A DNA stretch of 64,000 bases from JOPF133 sp052144935 (GTDB lineage: Bacteria > Acidobacteriota > Terriglobia > Bryobacterales > Bryobacteraceae): assembly GCA_052144935.1 (NCBI GenBank), contig JBKQPR010000254.1:3074-67073 (forward strand), read 5' to 3'. This document shows positions 16,771-25,028 of this stretch, piece after piece (position 1 is the stretch's first letter; each line of letters begins with the position of its first letter). The translations under genes were made by a program, and so were the position numbers. Below the pieces are notes generated by a model, which did no database searches, was not told the origin of the DNA, and saw only the letters and a program-made list of their open reading frames with translations.

Positions 16771-17754
16771 ATGTTACGGCGCAATTTCTGCACCAGCGTG
16801 ATGGCCGCCGGCGCGATCGGCCGGTGGGCGCGCGCTCAACAGCAGGCTCCGGCGCCGGCCGCCGGCCGGATCGTTCTGGAGCGTTCCATGCCGGGCCAGC
16901 CGCACGGCGGCAAGGTACTGCTGGCGGTCCAGGCGCACTCCGACGACATTCCCCTCTCCGCCTCGGGCACGGTCGCCAAGCTGATCGAAGAGGGATACAC
17001 GGGATACCTGGTTCGCGCGACCAACGACGACATGGGCGATGCCGTCGGGCTGGGCACGCCGGGCACCATCGGCGAGCACGTGCTGGGCAACGAGCGCGAC
17101 AACGCCGAGGTGGCGCGGGTCCTCGGCTGCAAAGGCCATTTCGACCTGAATTATAACAATCACCGCATGGGCGACGTCTCGCTCAACGAAGTGATCGGCC
17201 GCCTCATCTTTCTCATTCGCCTGCTCAAGGCCGATACGGTTGTCGGATGGGACCCGTGGGCCCACGACGAGGAAAACCCGGATCACTACACCATCGCCAA
17301 GGCGCTGGAAGCGGCGTGCTGGATGGCGGGCCGCGCCCACGATTTCTCAGAGCAGTTCGCCGCCGGTCTCCAGCCCAAAACGGTCCAGGACAAGTATTAC
17401 TTCGCGCGCCGTCCCGAGATCACCCGCGTAGTGGACATCACCAAGCAGATCGACAAGAAAGTAGATGCTATCCGCGCCAACGTCGCCAAGGGTCCGGGCG
17501 GTCACTCGGGATCGCGCCTGCGCGCGGAACTGGCGAAGCGCAATGAGCACCTGCCGCTGTTGGGCGACGACGACGTCACTGCCGACCGCAACTACATTCG
17601 CGAGTTCAGTCTGACGCGCAACCGCGAGCTGGGCCAGCAGTACGGAGTGGAATACGCCGAGGCGTTCCACTACATCCCCGCGGGCGCTTCCGGCGCGGAC
17701 CGGGACCCGCGCGTCGATGAGTACATCAAACAACACGCGGTTCCGGGCAAGTAG
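16771..17754 (+). CDS. PIG-L family deacetylase, secreted
   Basis: Zinc-dependent N-deacetylase of 327 residues, acting on an N-acetyl sugar or similar. The family motif AHSDD (AHPDD-like) supplies the first zinc ligands and catalytic Asp, and the third ligand is His in the DHYTIAKALE region. The N-terminus from 16771 reads MLRRNFCTSVMAAGAIGRWARAQQQ: a twin-arginine signal with an Ala-x-Ala-like cleavage zone. A start 33 bases upstream (16738) is open but would bury the Tat motif. It is divergent from the racemase/permease operon and may share its regulation. Confidence 0.88.
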   Translation: MLRRNFCTSVMAAGAIGRWARAQQQAPAPAAGRIVLERSMPGQPHGGKVLLAVQAHSDDIPLSASGTVAKLIEEGYTGYLVRATNDDMGDAVGLGTPGTIGEHVLGNERDNAEVARVLGCKGHFDLNYNNHRMGDVSLNEVIGRLIFLIRLLKADTVVGWDPWAHDEENPDHYTIAKALEAACWMAGRAHDFSEQFAAGLQPKTVQDKYYFARRPEITRVVDITKQIDKKVDAIRANVAKGPGGHSGSRLRAELAKRNEHLPLLGDDDVTADRNYIREFSLTRNRELGQQYGVEYAEAFHYIPAGASGADRDPRVDEYIKQHAVPGK

Positions 17755-17787
17755 GGAACCAGGCGGGAGGCCGCGGTGAAAATGGCA

Positions 17788-17808
17788 GGGGAAACCAGCA
17801 GTTTCCCC
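17788..17808. terminator. Hairpin downstream of the PIG-L gene
   Basis: Perfect 8-bp stem GGGGAAAC/GTTTCCCC with loop CAGCA, 33 bases after the PIG-L stop. No T-run follows, so it is at best an atypical terminator or an mRNA-stabilising hairpin. Confidence 0.4.
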
Positions 17809-17930
17809 TCGCCGCCGAGTGCCAGGTGGCCGAGGTCGCCTCCCTTTAGAAACCCGAGTCACGATTTCCTTTTCAGGGAGTCCGGCCTGTGCTCGGACTC
17901 CTGCAAAGCAAGGAGGTTACCTTGCTAGCG

Positions 17931-17948
17931 TGTGCCATTTTTGGCACA
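17931..17948. promoter_or_regulatory. Perfect palindrome at the HigBA start, candidate operator
   Basis: TGTGCCA and TGGCACA are exact 7-base inverted arms around TTTT. The palindrome overlaps the first GTG of the toxin frame and lies 8 bases before a possible TTG start at 17956. HigA-type antitoxins repress their own operon through such palindromes. Confidence 0.55.
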
Positions 17949-18315
17949 ATTAAGATTGATAGACCGCTCCAAGAAGCTCCCGGCGTTCTTCTACGAATCC
18001 GCCCTCGGCAACCAGCCCGTACGGGAGTGGGTCCTGGGACTAACCTTGGAGGATCGCAAACTGGTGGGCCGGGACATTCAAAAGGTCGAATTCGGCTGGC
18101 CGCTCGGCATGCCCTATTGTCGCAGTCTGGGCAACGGCCTGTGGGAAGTGCGAAGCGACCTGACTGATGGAAAGATCGGGCGGGTGATTTTCTGCGTGTC
18201 GCGGGAACGCATGGTGCTGCTGCACGGCCTTGTCAAGAAGACGCAGAAGACGCCGGCGCAGGACTTGAGACTCGCGCTCAAGCGTATGAAGGAGGTGCTC
18301 CGGGATGACGAATAA
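17932..18315 (+). CDS. higB: HigB-like toxin (Gp49/DUF891, RelE superfamily)
   Basis: mRNA-interferase-type toxin, 127 residues from GTG 17932. The conserved body is KKLPAFFYESALGNQPVREW, DIQKVEFGWPLGMPYCRSLG, GLWEVRSDL and GRVIFCVSRERMVLLHGLVKK, all hallmarks of the phage Gp49-like branch. The family usually starts a few residues before KKLPA, so TTG 17956 may be the real start. A strong AAGGAGG at 17909-17915 sits rather far from either. The gene overlaps the antitoxin by 11 bases, toxin first, the HigBA order. Confidence 0.9.
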   Translation: MPFLAQLRLIDRSKKLPAFFYESALGNQPVREWVLGLTLEDRKLVGRDIQKVEFGWPLGMPYCRSLGNGLWEVRSDLTDGKIGRVIFCVSRERMVLLHGLVKKTQKTPAQDLRLALKRMKEVLRDDE

Positions 18316-18595
18316 GAAGAAGGGCAAGGTTGGTTCATCTTTTGATGGTTTTCTGGCCGAACAGGGCATTCTGGGAGAGTGCGAAGAACAAGCCATCAAA
18401 CAGATCCTCGCCGATCAGATCAAAGCCGCCATGGAGAGGGATCGCCTCACCAAGGCGGCGATGGCCATCCGTATGCAAACCAGCCGTAGAGCACTCGATC
18501 GTTTGCTCGATCCCACCAACACGAGTGTTACATTGCACACTCTTCAACGAGCTGCTGTGGCTGTCGGCCGTCAACTCCGGCTAGAACTTATCTGA
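18305..18595 (+). CDS. higA: HigA-like XRE-family antitoxin
   Basis: A 96-residue antitoxin. A helix-turn-helix spans about residues 47-80: DRLTKAAMAIRMQTSRRALD followed by RLLDPTNTSVTLHTLQRAA. The N-terminal 40 residues presumably wrap the toxin. Starts 11 bases before the toxin stop, so translation is coupled. It should bind the palindrome at 17931-17948 to autoregulate the pair. Isolated module between sugar-acid genes. Confidence 0.9.
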   Translation: MTNKKKGKVGSSFDGFLAEQGILGECEEQAIKQILADQIKAAMERDRLTKAAMAIRMQTSRRALDRLLDPTNTSVTLHTLQRAAVAVGRQLRLELI

Positions 18596-18785
18596 AGCGG
18601 CGAATACCAGTGCCCCCCGATCCGAACGGCGAAGTTGTTTTCGGGCTGCTTGGGAGCGTTCGAGTGCAGTCAATTGCGAAAGCGGGGTGGTTTTTGAGTA
18701 CTGACGGCCCGGGGCCCCGGCTTGAATGTGAGGAGTGCCGTCACGCCCTGCAATCGGATAAAATCACCCAGCAAAGGGGGATTCG

Positions 18786-20054
18786 ATGACCTCACGCACT
18801 TTATCCCGGCGGTCTTTTCTGACCGCCGCTGCCGCCGCGCCGTTCCTGAGCCGCTACCAGCAACTTGCCGCGGCTGAGCGGAAGCGCTTCAAAATCCGCG
18901 ATCTCCGCACCCTGACGCTCCAGGGACCTTCTCGCACCTATGTGCTGGTAAAGGTTGTGGCCGACGACGACCTGTATGGGATCGCCGAAGCCTACGGAAC
19001 GCCGGGGATCGGCGTCAAAGAACAGGTCCTGTCGATGAAGCCGGGATTGGTGGGCAAGGACCCGCTGGAAATCGATGCGATCTACACGCTGCTCGACGAG
19101 CACGTGAAGGACCTAAGCGGCACCCGCACCGATGGCTCGGCGCACAACCTGATGCGCGCCGCGAGCGGCATCGAGATGGCGCTGTGGGACCTCGCCGGAA
19201 AGGCGCTCGGCGTCCCCACCGCGACTCTGTTGGGGGGCCGGTTCCGGCAGAAAGTGCGGGTCTACGACCACGCCGCACCGCGCAACATGCTGGACAAGGC
19301 CTCCTGCCGCGACTGGGCGCAGAAAGTCAAGGCCGACCCCGCCGGTTTCACCGCCCATAAATTCGGATTCCCGCACACCGATCCCGCCGCCGACCTGGCG
19401 CGCGACACCGCCAACCGCGTGCTCACCACCAGGGAACTGATCCAGGTGCGGCAGGGCTTCGAGAACTGCCGCGAGGCGCTGGGCTGGGACCACGACATCA
19501 TGGTGCATTGCCACTGGGAGTACGACCTGCGAACCGCCCTGCAGATCGCCGAAGCGGTAGAGCCGGTCAAGCCGCTCTGGTTCGAGGACCCGCTGCAAGT
19601 GGAGTACTCCGAGGAGTGGTCGAAGCTGTGCCAGAGCGCGCACGTCCCCATTTGCACGGGCGAGAACCTGGCGCGCCGGCAGGGCTTCCGCGATTTCATC
19701 ATTCACCACGGATGCGATATCCTGCACCCGGACCTGCGCAATACCGGCGGCTTCCTCGAAACCAAGCGAATCGCCGATATGGCCGATACCTTCGGGCTGC
19801 CGATGGCCAACCACAACACCGGCAGCCAGCTTCACACCTGGGCCACCTGCCAGTGGGCGGCATCGATTCGCGACTATATGACGTGTGAGACCATCACCGG
19901 CGCCGGCGGCTGGATGGACCAGTTGTTGCTGCTGGACGGCCCCTACATAAAGGACGGCTTCGTGCAGGTGACCGACAGACCCGGGCTGGGCGCGGAGTTG
20001 AATCCGGACGTGGCCAGGGCGCACTTGGCGGCCGGCGAGAACTGGTGGGGCTAG
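18786..20054 (+). CDS. Exported enolase-superfamily protein (mandelate racemase family)
   Basis: A 422-residue protein starting with a classical Tat signal (SRRSFLTAAAAAPFL, residues 8-22), which is unusual since most enolase-superfamily enzymes are cytoplasmic. The fold is clear: capping domain with GIEMALWDLAGKALGVP, then barrel. Second and third metal ligands are Glu in WFEDPL and Glu in CTGENLAR. Where the first ligand Asp is expected the sequence reads MVHCHWEYD, so His or Cys replaces Asp. The strand-2 Lys region reads HKFGFP. The last-strand region is HNTGSQLHTW. Likely a sugar-acid dehydratase-like enzyme with altered metal site. An AAAGGGG lies 4 bases before the ATG. Confidence 0.82.
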   Translation: MTSRTLSRRSFLTAAAAAPFLSRYQQLAAAERKRFKIRDLRTLTLQGPSRTYVLVKVVADDDLYGIAEAYGTPGIGVKEQVLSMKPGLVGKDPLEIDAIYTLLDEHVKDLSGTRTDGSAHNLMRAASGIEMALWDLAGKALGVPTATLLGGRFRQKVRVYDHAAPRNMLDKASCRDWAQKVKADPAGFTAHKFGFPHTDPAADLARDTANRVLTTRELIQVRQGFENCREALGWDHDIMVHCHWEYDLRTALQIAEAVEPVKPLWFEDPLQVEYSEEWSKLCQSAHVPICTGENLARRQGFRDFIIHHGCDILHPDLRNTGGFLETKRIADMADTFGLPMANHNTGSQLHTWATCQWAASIRDYMTCETITGAGGWMDQLLLLDGPYIKDGFVQVTDRPGLGAELNPDVARAHLAAGENWWG

Positions 20055-20205
20055 CAGCTAATCCACGCCGTGCCGGATAGGCCCAATATGGATCGGCGGT
20101 GCGACCCACGGCAAGGGCCGCATCCCGCAAGGCTCCCGGTTAACCGGCTCAGCCATTTCGCCGGACAGCACGAGGTCTTCTAATTCGTTATTATTTAGGG
20201 CAGCC

Positions 20206-21354
20206 ATGAAGCAGCTCATCGCGGCCGCGGCCGCCTCCGCCTGCCTGCTTGCCGCGCAGGATGCGCCACGTCCCAAAAATACTTATCATTCGAGCGGCGG
20301 CGCCTCCGCCGTGGCCCGCCTGGTCTCGCCCGAGGTCCGTCCGGACCGTACCATCGTCTTCCGCCTGAGGGCTCCCCAGGCAGCCCAGGTGACCCTGTCG
20401 TTCGCCGGGTCGAAGCCCATGTCCAAAGATGACGCCGGCGTATGGAGCGCCACCGTGGGCCCCGTGGACCCGGAGATCTATCCATACAATTTCGTGGTGG
20501 ATGGCGTGCGCATCCTCGATCCCGGAAATCCCAACCTTAAGAACGGCCGCGCCCCCGACGCCAGCATCGTGGAGGTCCCCGGCAATCCGCCGCGCTTCGA
20601 CGAGCTACAAGCCGTGCCTCACGGTGCGCTGCAAATCCGCACCTATCTTTCCACGCCACTGAAAAGGCCGCGCAAGCTTTACGTGTACACGCCGCCGCAG
20701 TACGACAGCGAGCCGACTCGCCGATTCCCGGTCCTCTATCTGCGCCACGGCAGCGGCGACGACGAAGAGAACTGGAGCGACACCGGGCGCGCGGGCGTGA
20801 TTCTGGACAACCTCATCGCGCAACACAAAGCCGCGCCCATGCTCATCGTGATGCCCAACGGCGATACCGATGGCAGTTGGGCGGGCGGAAGCTCGCCCGA
20901 GGGAATCGAATTGCTCAGCCAGGAGCTGCTCTCCGACATCATCCCCATGATTGACAGGACCTACCGCGTGGCGCGCGGCCGCGAGAACCGCGCCATCACC
21001 GGCCTTTCCATGGGCGGCGGCCAGGCCTTCACCATGGGTTTGAAACACATGGACCTGTTCGCGTGGGTGGGAGAATTCAGCTCGGGACTGGTCAGCGACA
21101 CGGAGTTCCGCCTGGAGAAGCATCTGCCGGGCTTCCTGGACCACCCCGGCGACGTAAATCGGAAACTGAAGCTTTTGTTTCTGAGCTGCGGCACCGAAGA
21201 CCCCCGCTACGCCGGACAGCTCGATCTCGCCGACAATTTGAAGCGGCACAACATCCGCTATGTGTGGTTCCCGACGCCGGGCGTGCACGAGTGGAAAGTG
21301 TGGCGGCACGCACTCGCCGAGTTCGCGCAGAAAGTCTTTCAGGAGCCACACTGA
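20206..21354 (+). CDS. Secreted CE1/Fes-like esterase with N-terminal E-set (CBM48-like) domain
   Basis: A 382-residue secreted hydrolase. A short signal peptide of about 19 residues precedes an immunoglobulin-like E-set domain (VFRLRAPQAAQVTLSFAG, about 45-115), then an alpha/beta hydrolase. The nucleophile Ser lies in GLSMGGGQ (near residue 270), with an oxyanion segment LYLRHGSGDDEENW and a terminal catalytic His in GVHEWKVWRHAL. This layout is shared by xylan/feruloyl esterases (CE1) and enterochelin esterases. Neighbouring sugar-acid genes favour removal of acyl groups from plant polysaccharide. Confidence 0.87.
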   Translation: MKQLIAAAAASACLLAAQDAPRPKNTYHSSGGASAVARLVSPEVRPDRTIVFRLRAPQAAQVTLSFAGSKPMSKDDAGVWSATVGPVDPEIYPYNFVVDGVRILDPGNPNLKNGRAPDASIVEVPGNPPRFDELQAVPHGALQIRTYLSTPLKRPRKLYVYTPPQYDSEPTRRFPVLYLRHGSGDDEENWSDTGRAGVILDNLIAQHKAAPMLIVMPNGDTDGSWAGGSSPEGIELLSQELLSDIIPMIDRTYRVARGRENRAITGLSMGGGQAFTMGLKHMDLFAWVGEFSSGLVSDTEFRLEKHLPGFLDHPGDVNRKLKLLFLSCGTEDPRYAGQLDLADNLKRHNIRYVWFPTPGVHEWKVWRHALAEFAQKVFQEPH

Positions 21355-21416
21355 TGCACCGTAGGACTGATCCGCCCCTTCGCAATACCCCCTTTCCCCC
21401 GGCGGATGACACCCCC

Positions 21417-21878
21417 ATGGCCGTCAAGCAGCGCAAGGCCGTTCCGCATGCGTTCGTGCTTGACGCGATCGCCGCACTGTCGCCCAGGACCCGCCCCATG
21501 TTCGGCTGCCTGGCAGTCTATGTCGCGGACAAGATTGTCCTCATATTGCGCGACAAGCGCGACCAGACGGCAGACAATGGAGTGTGGCTCGCCACCACCG
21601 GGGAGCACCACGAGAGCCTGCGCCGCGAGTTCCCGAACATGCGATCGATTCAGGTATTGGGAAGCGGCGTGACGGGTTGGCAGGTCCTTCCGGCTGAGTC
21701 GCCGGATTTTGAAGAGGCGGCCCTCGGTGCCTGCGATCTCATCCTCGCCAGAGATTCTCGAATCGGCAAGGTGCCGGGGGCACGGCGGGCCTCGCGATCG
21801 GGAGCCGCGAGGGCGCCGAAATCCCTGAAGCGGGCGCAGGCGCCCAAGAGCGCCCGGAAAGGCCGCCCGAGGCCGTGA
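21417..21878 (+). CDS. TfoX/Sxy N-terminal-like protein
   Basis: Small cytoplasmic protein, 153 residues from ATG 21417. An in-frame ATG at 21354 overlaps the esterase stop (TGATG) and is an alternative start. The core RPMFGCLAVYVADKIVLIL resembles the TfoX N-terminal fold (MFGxxxxYxxxxxFxLI). The C-terminal 40 residues are very basic and Ala-rich, probably disordered and nucleic-acid binding. Function unknown. Confidence 0.6.
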   Translation: MAVKQRKAVPHAFVLDAIAALSPRTRPMFGCLAVYVADKIVLILRDKRDQTADNGVWLATTGEHHESLRREFPNMRSIQVLGSGVTGWQVLPAESPDFEEAALGACDLILARDSRIGKVPGARRASRSGAARAPKSLKRAQAPKSARKGRPRP

Positions 21879-21978
21879 AGGGCAGCGCGTCTATCCGGCG
21901 GTCCGCGCGCGCGCCCGGAATCGGCGGACTCCGCCAGGTTGTACCCTGATTACAAGCTGCCATTACAGGAGGGCTTCG

Positions 21979-23574
21979 ATGAGGTCCAAGGGATCGTCAT
22001 TGCTCGTTACGGCTTGCGCCGTCTTCTTCGCGGATTCGCAGTGCGCCGCGCAGATCCTTACGGCGCAATACGATAACGCCCGCACGGGGGCCACGCTGCA
22101 GGAGACCACGCTCGCTCCAAGCAACGTGAATGTGGGCCGCTTTGGAAAGCTCTTCTCCTTGCAAGTGGATGGGGATGTCTATGCGCAACCGCTGTTTTTG
22201 CCGAACGTCGAGATCCCCGGCAAGGGCGTCCACAACGTAATCTACATCGCGACCGAGCATAACAGCGTGTGTGCGTTCGATGCGGGCGGCGTGCCTTCGG
22301 AGCCGCTCTGGCATGTCAACTTTCTGAACGCGGGAGCGGGTATCGGCACGGTGCCGGCGCGTGACGTGGCCTGCCCCTTCATCGCGCCGGAAATTGGGAT
22401 CACGCCCACGCCGGCGATCGATCTGCAATCCGGGACGCTCTACGTGTTGGCGCGGACCAAGGAGAGCCGCGGGGCGCTCTCCGCCGGCCGCTATGCGCAG
22501 ACGCTGCATGCGCTCGCGGTCACGACGGGAGCCGAGAAGTTCGGCGGCCCGGTGGAGATCAAGGCATCGGTCAAAGGCAGCGGGGTGGGACGATCGGGGG
22601 GCGAGGTGGCCTTCGACGCGCTGCGCGAACTGCCTCGCGCGGCGGTTCTGCTGGCCAATGGGCAGGTCTACCTGACGTGGGGATCTTCGTGCGACGTGGG
22701 GCCCTACCACGGCTGGGTGATGGCCTACGACGCGCACACGCTGGCGCAGACGGCGGTGTTCAACACGTCGCCGGACGCCGAGGAGAGCGGGATTTGGCAG
22801 AGCGATAACGGTCCGGCGGCCGACGAACAGGGGAATGTCTATCTCGCTACCGGGAACGGCAGGTTTACGGTGGCCGCCAAGGGCCGCGATTATGGCGACA
22901 GCGTGCTCAAGCTAGGCCTCGCCAGCGGCGTTTTCCAGGTGCTGGACTACTTCACGCCATTCAACGAGAAGGTTCTGAACAGCCAGGACGAAGACCTCGG
23001 TTCGGGCGGACCGGTGCTGCTTCCCGAGCAGCCTGGCGACACGCGGCGGCTGGTGTTGGCAGGCGGCAAGGATGGGTGCCTCTACGTTTTGGATCGGGCG
23101 CGGCTTGGGAAGTGCCAGGAGGGGAGCAACAACGTCGTCGAGGTGCTCCGCTTCCGCGGCGGGATCTACGCGGCGCCGGCCTACTGGAACGGCCGGGTGT
23201 ACATGCTGGCCTCCAACGATTATCTGGCGGCATTCCCGGTGCGGCAGGGGAAATTAGCGGTCCAGCCGGACGCCATGGGCCCCGAGCGGTTCGGCAATCC
23301 CGGCGCCACGCCGGCGATTTCGGCGGATGGAACGCGCAACGGCATTGTGTGGCTGATTGAGACTAAGGCGTGGAATGGGGCTGACCGTCCGGCGGTCCTG
23401 CATGCCTACGACGCGGCTAACGTGGCGCACGAGCTGTGGCACAGCGAGCAGAATAGCGCTCGGGACCGGGTCGGGCAAACACTCCGTTTCACGATCCCGA
23501 CGGTGGTCAACGGACGCGTTTTCGTCGAAGCCAAGGGGAGGGTGGACGTCTACGGCTTACACAGCGTCCGGTAA
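21979..23574 (+). CDS. Secreted PQQ-type beta-propeller protein
   Basis: A 531-residue secreted protein with a cleavable signal peptide (about residues 1-27, ending near CAAQ). Blade-like repeats follow: DGDVYAQPLF, VIYIATEHNSVCAFDA, LYVLARTKES, VYLATGNGRFTV, GCLYVLDRARLG and VYMLASNDYLAAFPV, each with the Y-x-x-D/N pattern of PQQ-like eight-bladed propellers. No PQQ-dehydrogenase catalytic Asp-Glu region or haem motif is seen, so it is likely structural or binding rather than a dehydrogenase. Common as stand-alone genes in Acidobacteriota. Confidence 0.8.
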   Translation: MRSKGSSLLVTACAVFFADSQCAAQILTAQYDNARTGATLQETTLAPSNVNVGRFGKLFSLQVDGDVYAQPLFLPNVEIPGKGVHNVIYIATEHNSVCAFDAGGVPSEPLWHVNFLNAGAGIGTVPARDVACPFIAPEIGITPTPAIDLQSGTLYVLARTKESRGALSAGRYAQTLHALAVTTGAEKFGGPVEIKASVKGSGVGRSGGEVAFDALRELPRAAVLLANGQVYLTWGSSCDVGPYHGWVMAYDAHTLAQTAVFNTSPDAEESGIWQSDNGPAADEQGNVYLATGNGRFTVAAKGRDYGDSVLKLGLASGVFQVLDYFTPFNEKVLNSQDEDLGSGGPVLLPEQPGDTRRLVLAGGKDGCLYVLDRARLGKCQEGSNNVVEVLRFRGGIYAAPAYWNGRVYMLASNDYLAAFPVRQGKLAVQPDAMGPERFGNPGATPAISADGTRNGIVWLIETKAWNGADRPAVLHAYDAANVAHELWHSEQNSARDRVGQTLRFTIPTVVNGRVFVEAKGRVDVYGLHSVR

Positions 23575-23613
23575 GTATCCTCCCAGGAGGCGCCGGCACG
23601 TCCGCCGCAGCCG

Positions 23614-24654
23614 CTATTGGCTGTTCGCCGGGAGGGAATAGAAATCGTAGGTCAGCGTCCAGGTGAATTCGCCGCCGGGCTCGATCGCCATTCCGATGAA
23701 AGGCTCAATAGCGAGCACGGAGCGGATGGACCACAACATCGCTCGCAACAACGGACGGTCGGCGGTGATCCTCATTCCGGCGCCCACCCGCCGATTCTCA
23801 ATGCGAATATCGTAGTCCTTCGAGTTGTCACCGAATCCCTGTACACCGGTCGAAACCGTCTCTTGGTTCTGCAAGGTCCTCAGGTACACAATCCGGTGGC
23901 CGCGGATCGCGGCCAGTTGCTCATTGGGAGGCCGGCCGGACTGGATTTCGAAGGGAAAGGAGATCTCGAAGTCCGGGCCGGTCGGCTGTTTGTCCAGGAC
24001 CAGAAAATTGTGATTGTATACGTCGGCCTCAATCGCCCGGCGACCCGTGTTCTTCAAGCTATGTTGCAGAATCATCTCCGGCTTGTCCTTCGCCAGCCGG
24101 ATGGTCTTGCGGTACACGTAGGCGTATCCCGCCGGCCCGCTGAGCTCCTGTACGAATTCGATCCACTCCGGGCCTTTGCCTATGCTCCACTTGCCCGGGT
24201 CCACCACCTCGTACGCCTTGTAGTGGTCGTAGGCGGGCTCGTTGGGCTTGCGCAGCACTCCTACGCCGATCTTGAGGAACGTATCGCCGGGCTTGGCCTC
24301 ATCGTATCCCAACGTCTTGCCGCCGCTTGAAAACTCCTCGACTGGTCCGCTGATCGCGCTCGCGGGACCAGCGACAATGTCGGGGCCGTCGTAAATGAAG
24401 TCATGAACCTTCGGGTCCATTCTCTGAAACCATGGTCCGTAGTAATTGTGGCCCTTGTACTCCAGGCTGGCGATGACGCCGGACCAATCGAACCGCGTCC
24501 CGCGATAGTACCCGCGCTGGGCGTCAGGCAGGTACAGGATGGCGCGGATCTGGCCGTTCGAAATCTCCGCCTGGGGGTAGTCTGCCGCAAGGCATCCGCC
24601 GGCCAGACCGCATACCAGCGCGATCACGGTGAAAGCGTCTCTTGTCATATTCAA
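23614..24654 (-). CDS. Secreted protein of unknown function (possible aldose-epimerase-like fold)
   Basis: A 346-residue protein with a signal peptide (about 1-23, ending GGCLAAD). The body is beta-rich with aromatic segments such as GYYRGTRFDWSGVIASLEYK, HNYYGPWF and VYNHNFLVLD, reminiscent of galactose-mutarotase-type supersandwich folds that bind carbohydrate. The link to that fold is by appearance only. It is convergent with the propeller gene (39 bases apart). The short sequence GLAGGCLA contains a Cys but not a good lipobox. Confidence 0.6.
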   Translation of the reverse strand: MNMTRDAFTVIALVCGLAGGCLAADYPQAEISNGQIRAILYLPDAQRGYYRGTRFDWSGVIASLEYKGHNYYGPWFQRMDPKVHDFIYDGPDIVAGPASAISGPVEEFSSGGKTLGYDEAKPGDTFLKIGVGVLRKPNEPAYDHYKAYEVVDPGKWSIGKGPEWIEFVQELSGPAGYAYVYRKTIRLAKDKPEMILQHSLKNTGRRAIEADVYNHNFLVLDKQPTGPDFEISFPFEIQSGRPPNEQLAAIRGHRIVYLRTLQNQETVSTGVQGFGDNSKDYDIRIENRRVGAGMRITADRPLLRAMLWSIRSVLAIEPFIGMAIEPGGEFTWTLTYDFYSLPANSQ

Positions 24655-25028
24655 CTCCCAAGCTCAGGATGGCACAGCCTGTAGCGTTTCCTTTGGCCCA
24701 TTTTGGCGTTCTTGGCCTTTTCTTCGACCTGTCCCTTCGCGGGCGCAACGCCGGCGCCGGTTTACCGGCCGCTCGCCGCGTTGTCGCCCATGAATCGGCG
24801 AAGGATTTCGGCAAGACGTCGAAGCGCGAGGGACCGGCGTCGTCTTTTCGGCCCCCCAAAAAGCGGAAACCGCCAGCACTAGACCCGGCCATCGGGGCTT
24901 GAGTAGCCGGCGGAGATTGCCACGATCGCATCCGTGCGGGGAAGGGAGCAGGGGCGATTGAAGAAGCAAAAGCGCTGCCCACGTCACCCAAGGCCTATCT
25001 TCTAGTGTTACGCTCTGATTTTCCAGCC
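24655..25028. other. Gene-free divergent intergenic tract
   Basis: About 370 bases between divergent genes. Open frames here have no recognisable protein features. It should contain promoters for both neighbours, but I cannot pick out convincing boxes. Confidence 0.4.

Noticed and set aside
18660..18785. Possible riboswitch before the exported enolase-family gene
   Set aside because: No conserved riboswitch core or convincing paired elements found by eye.
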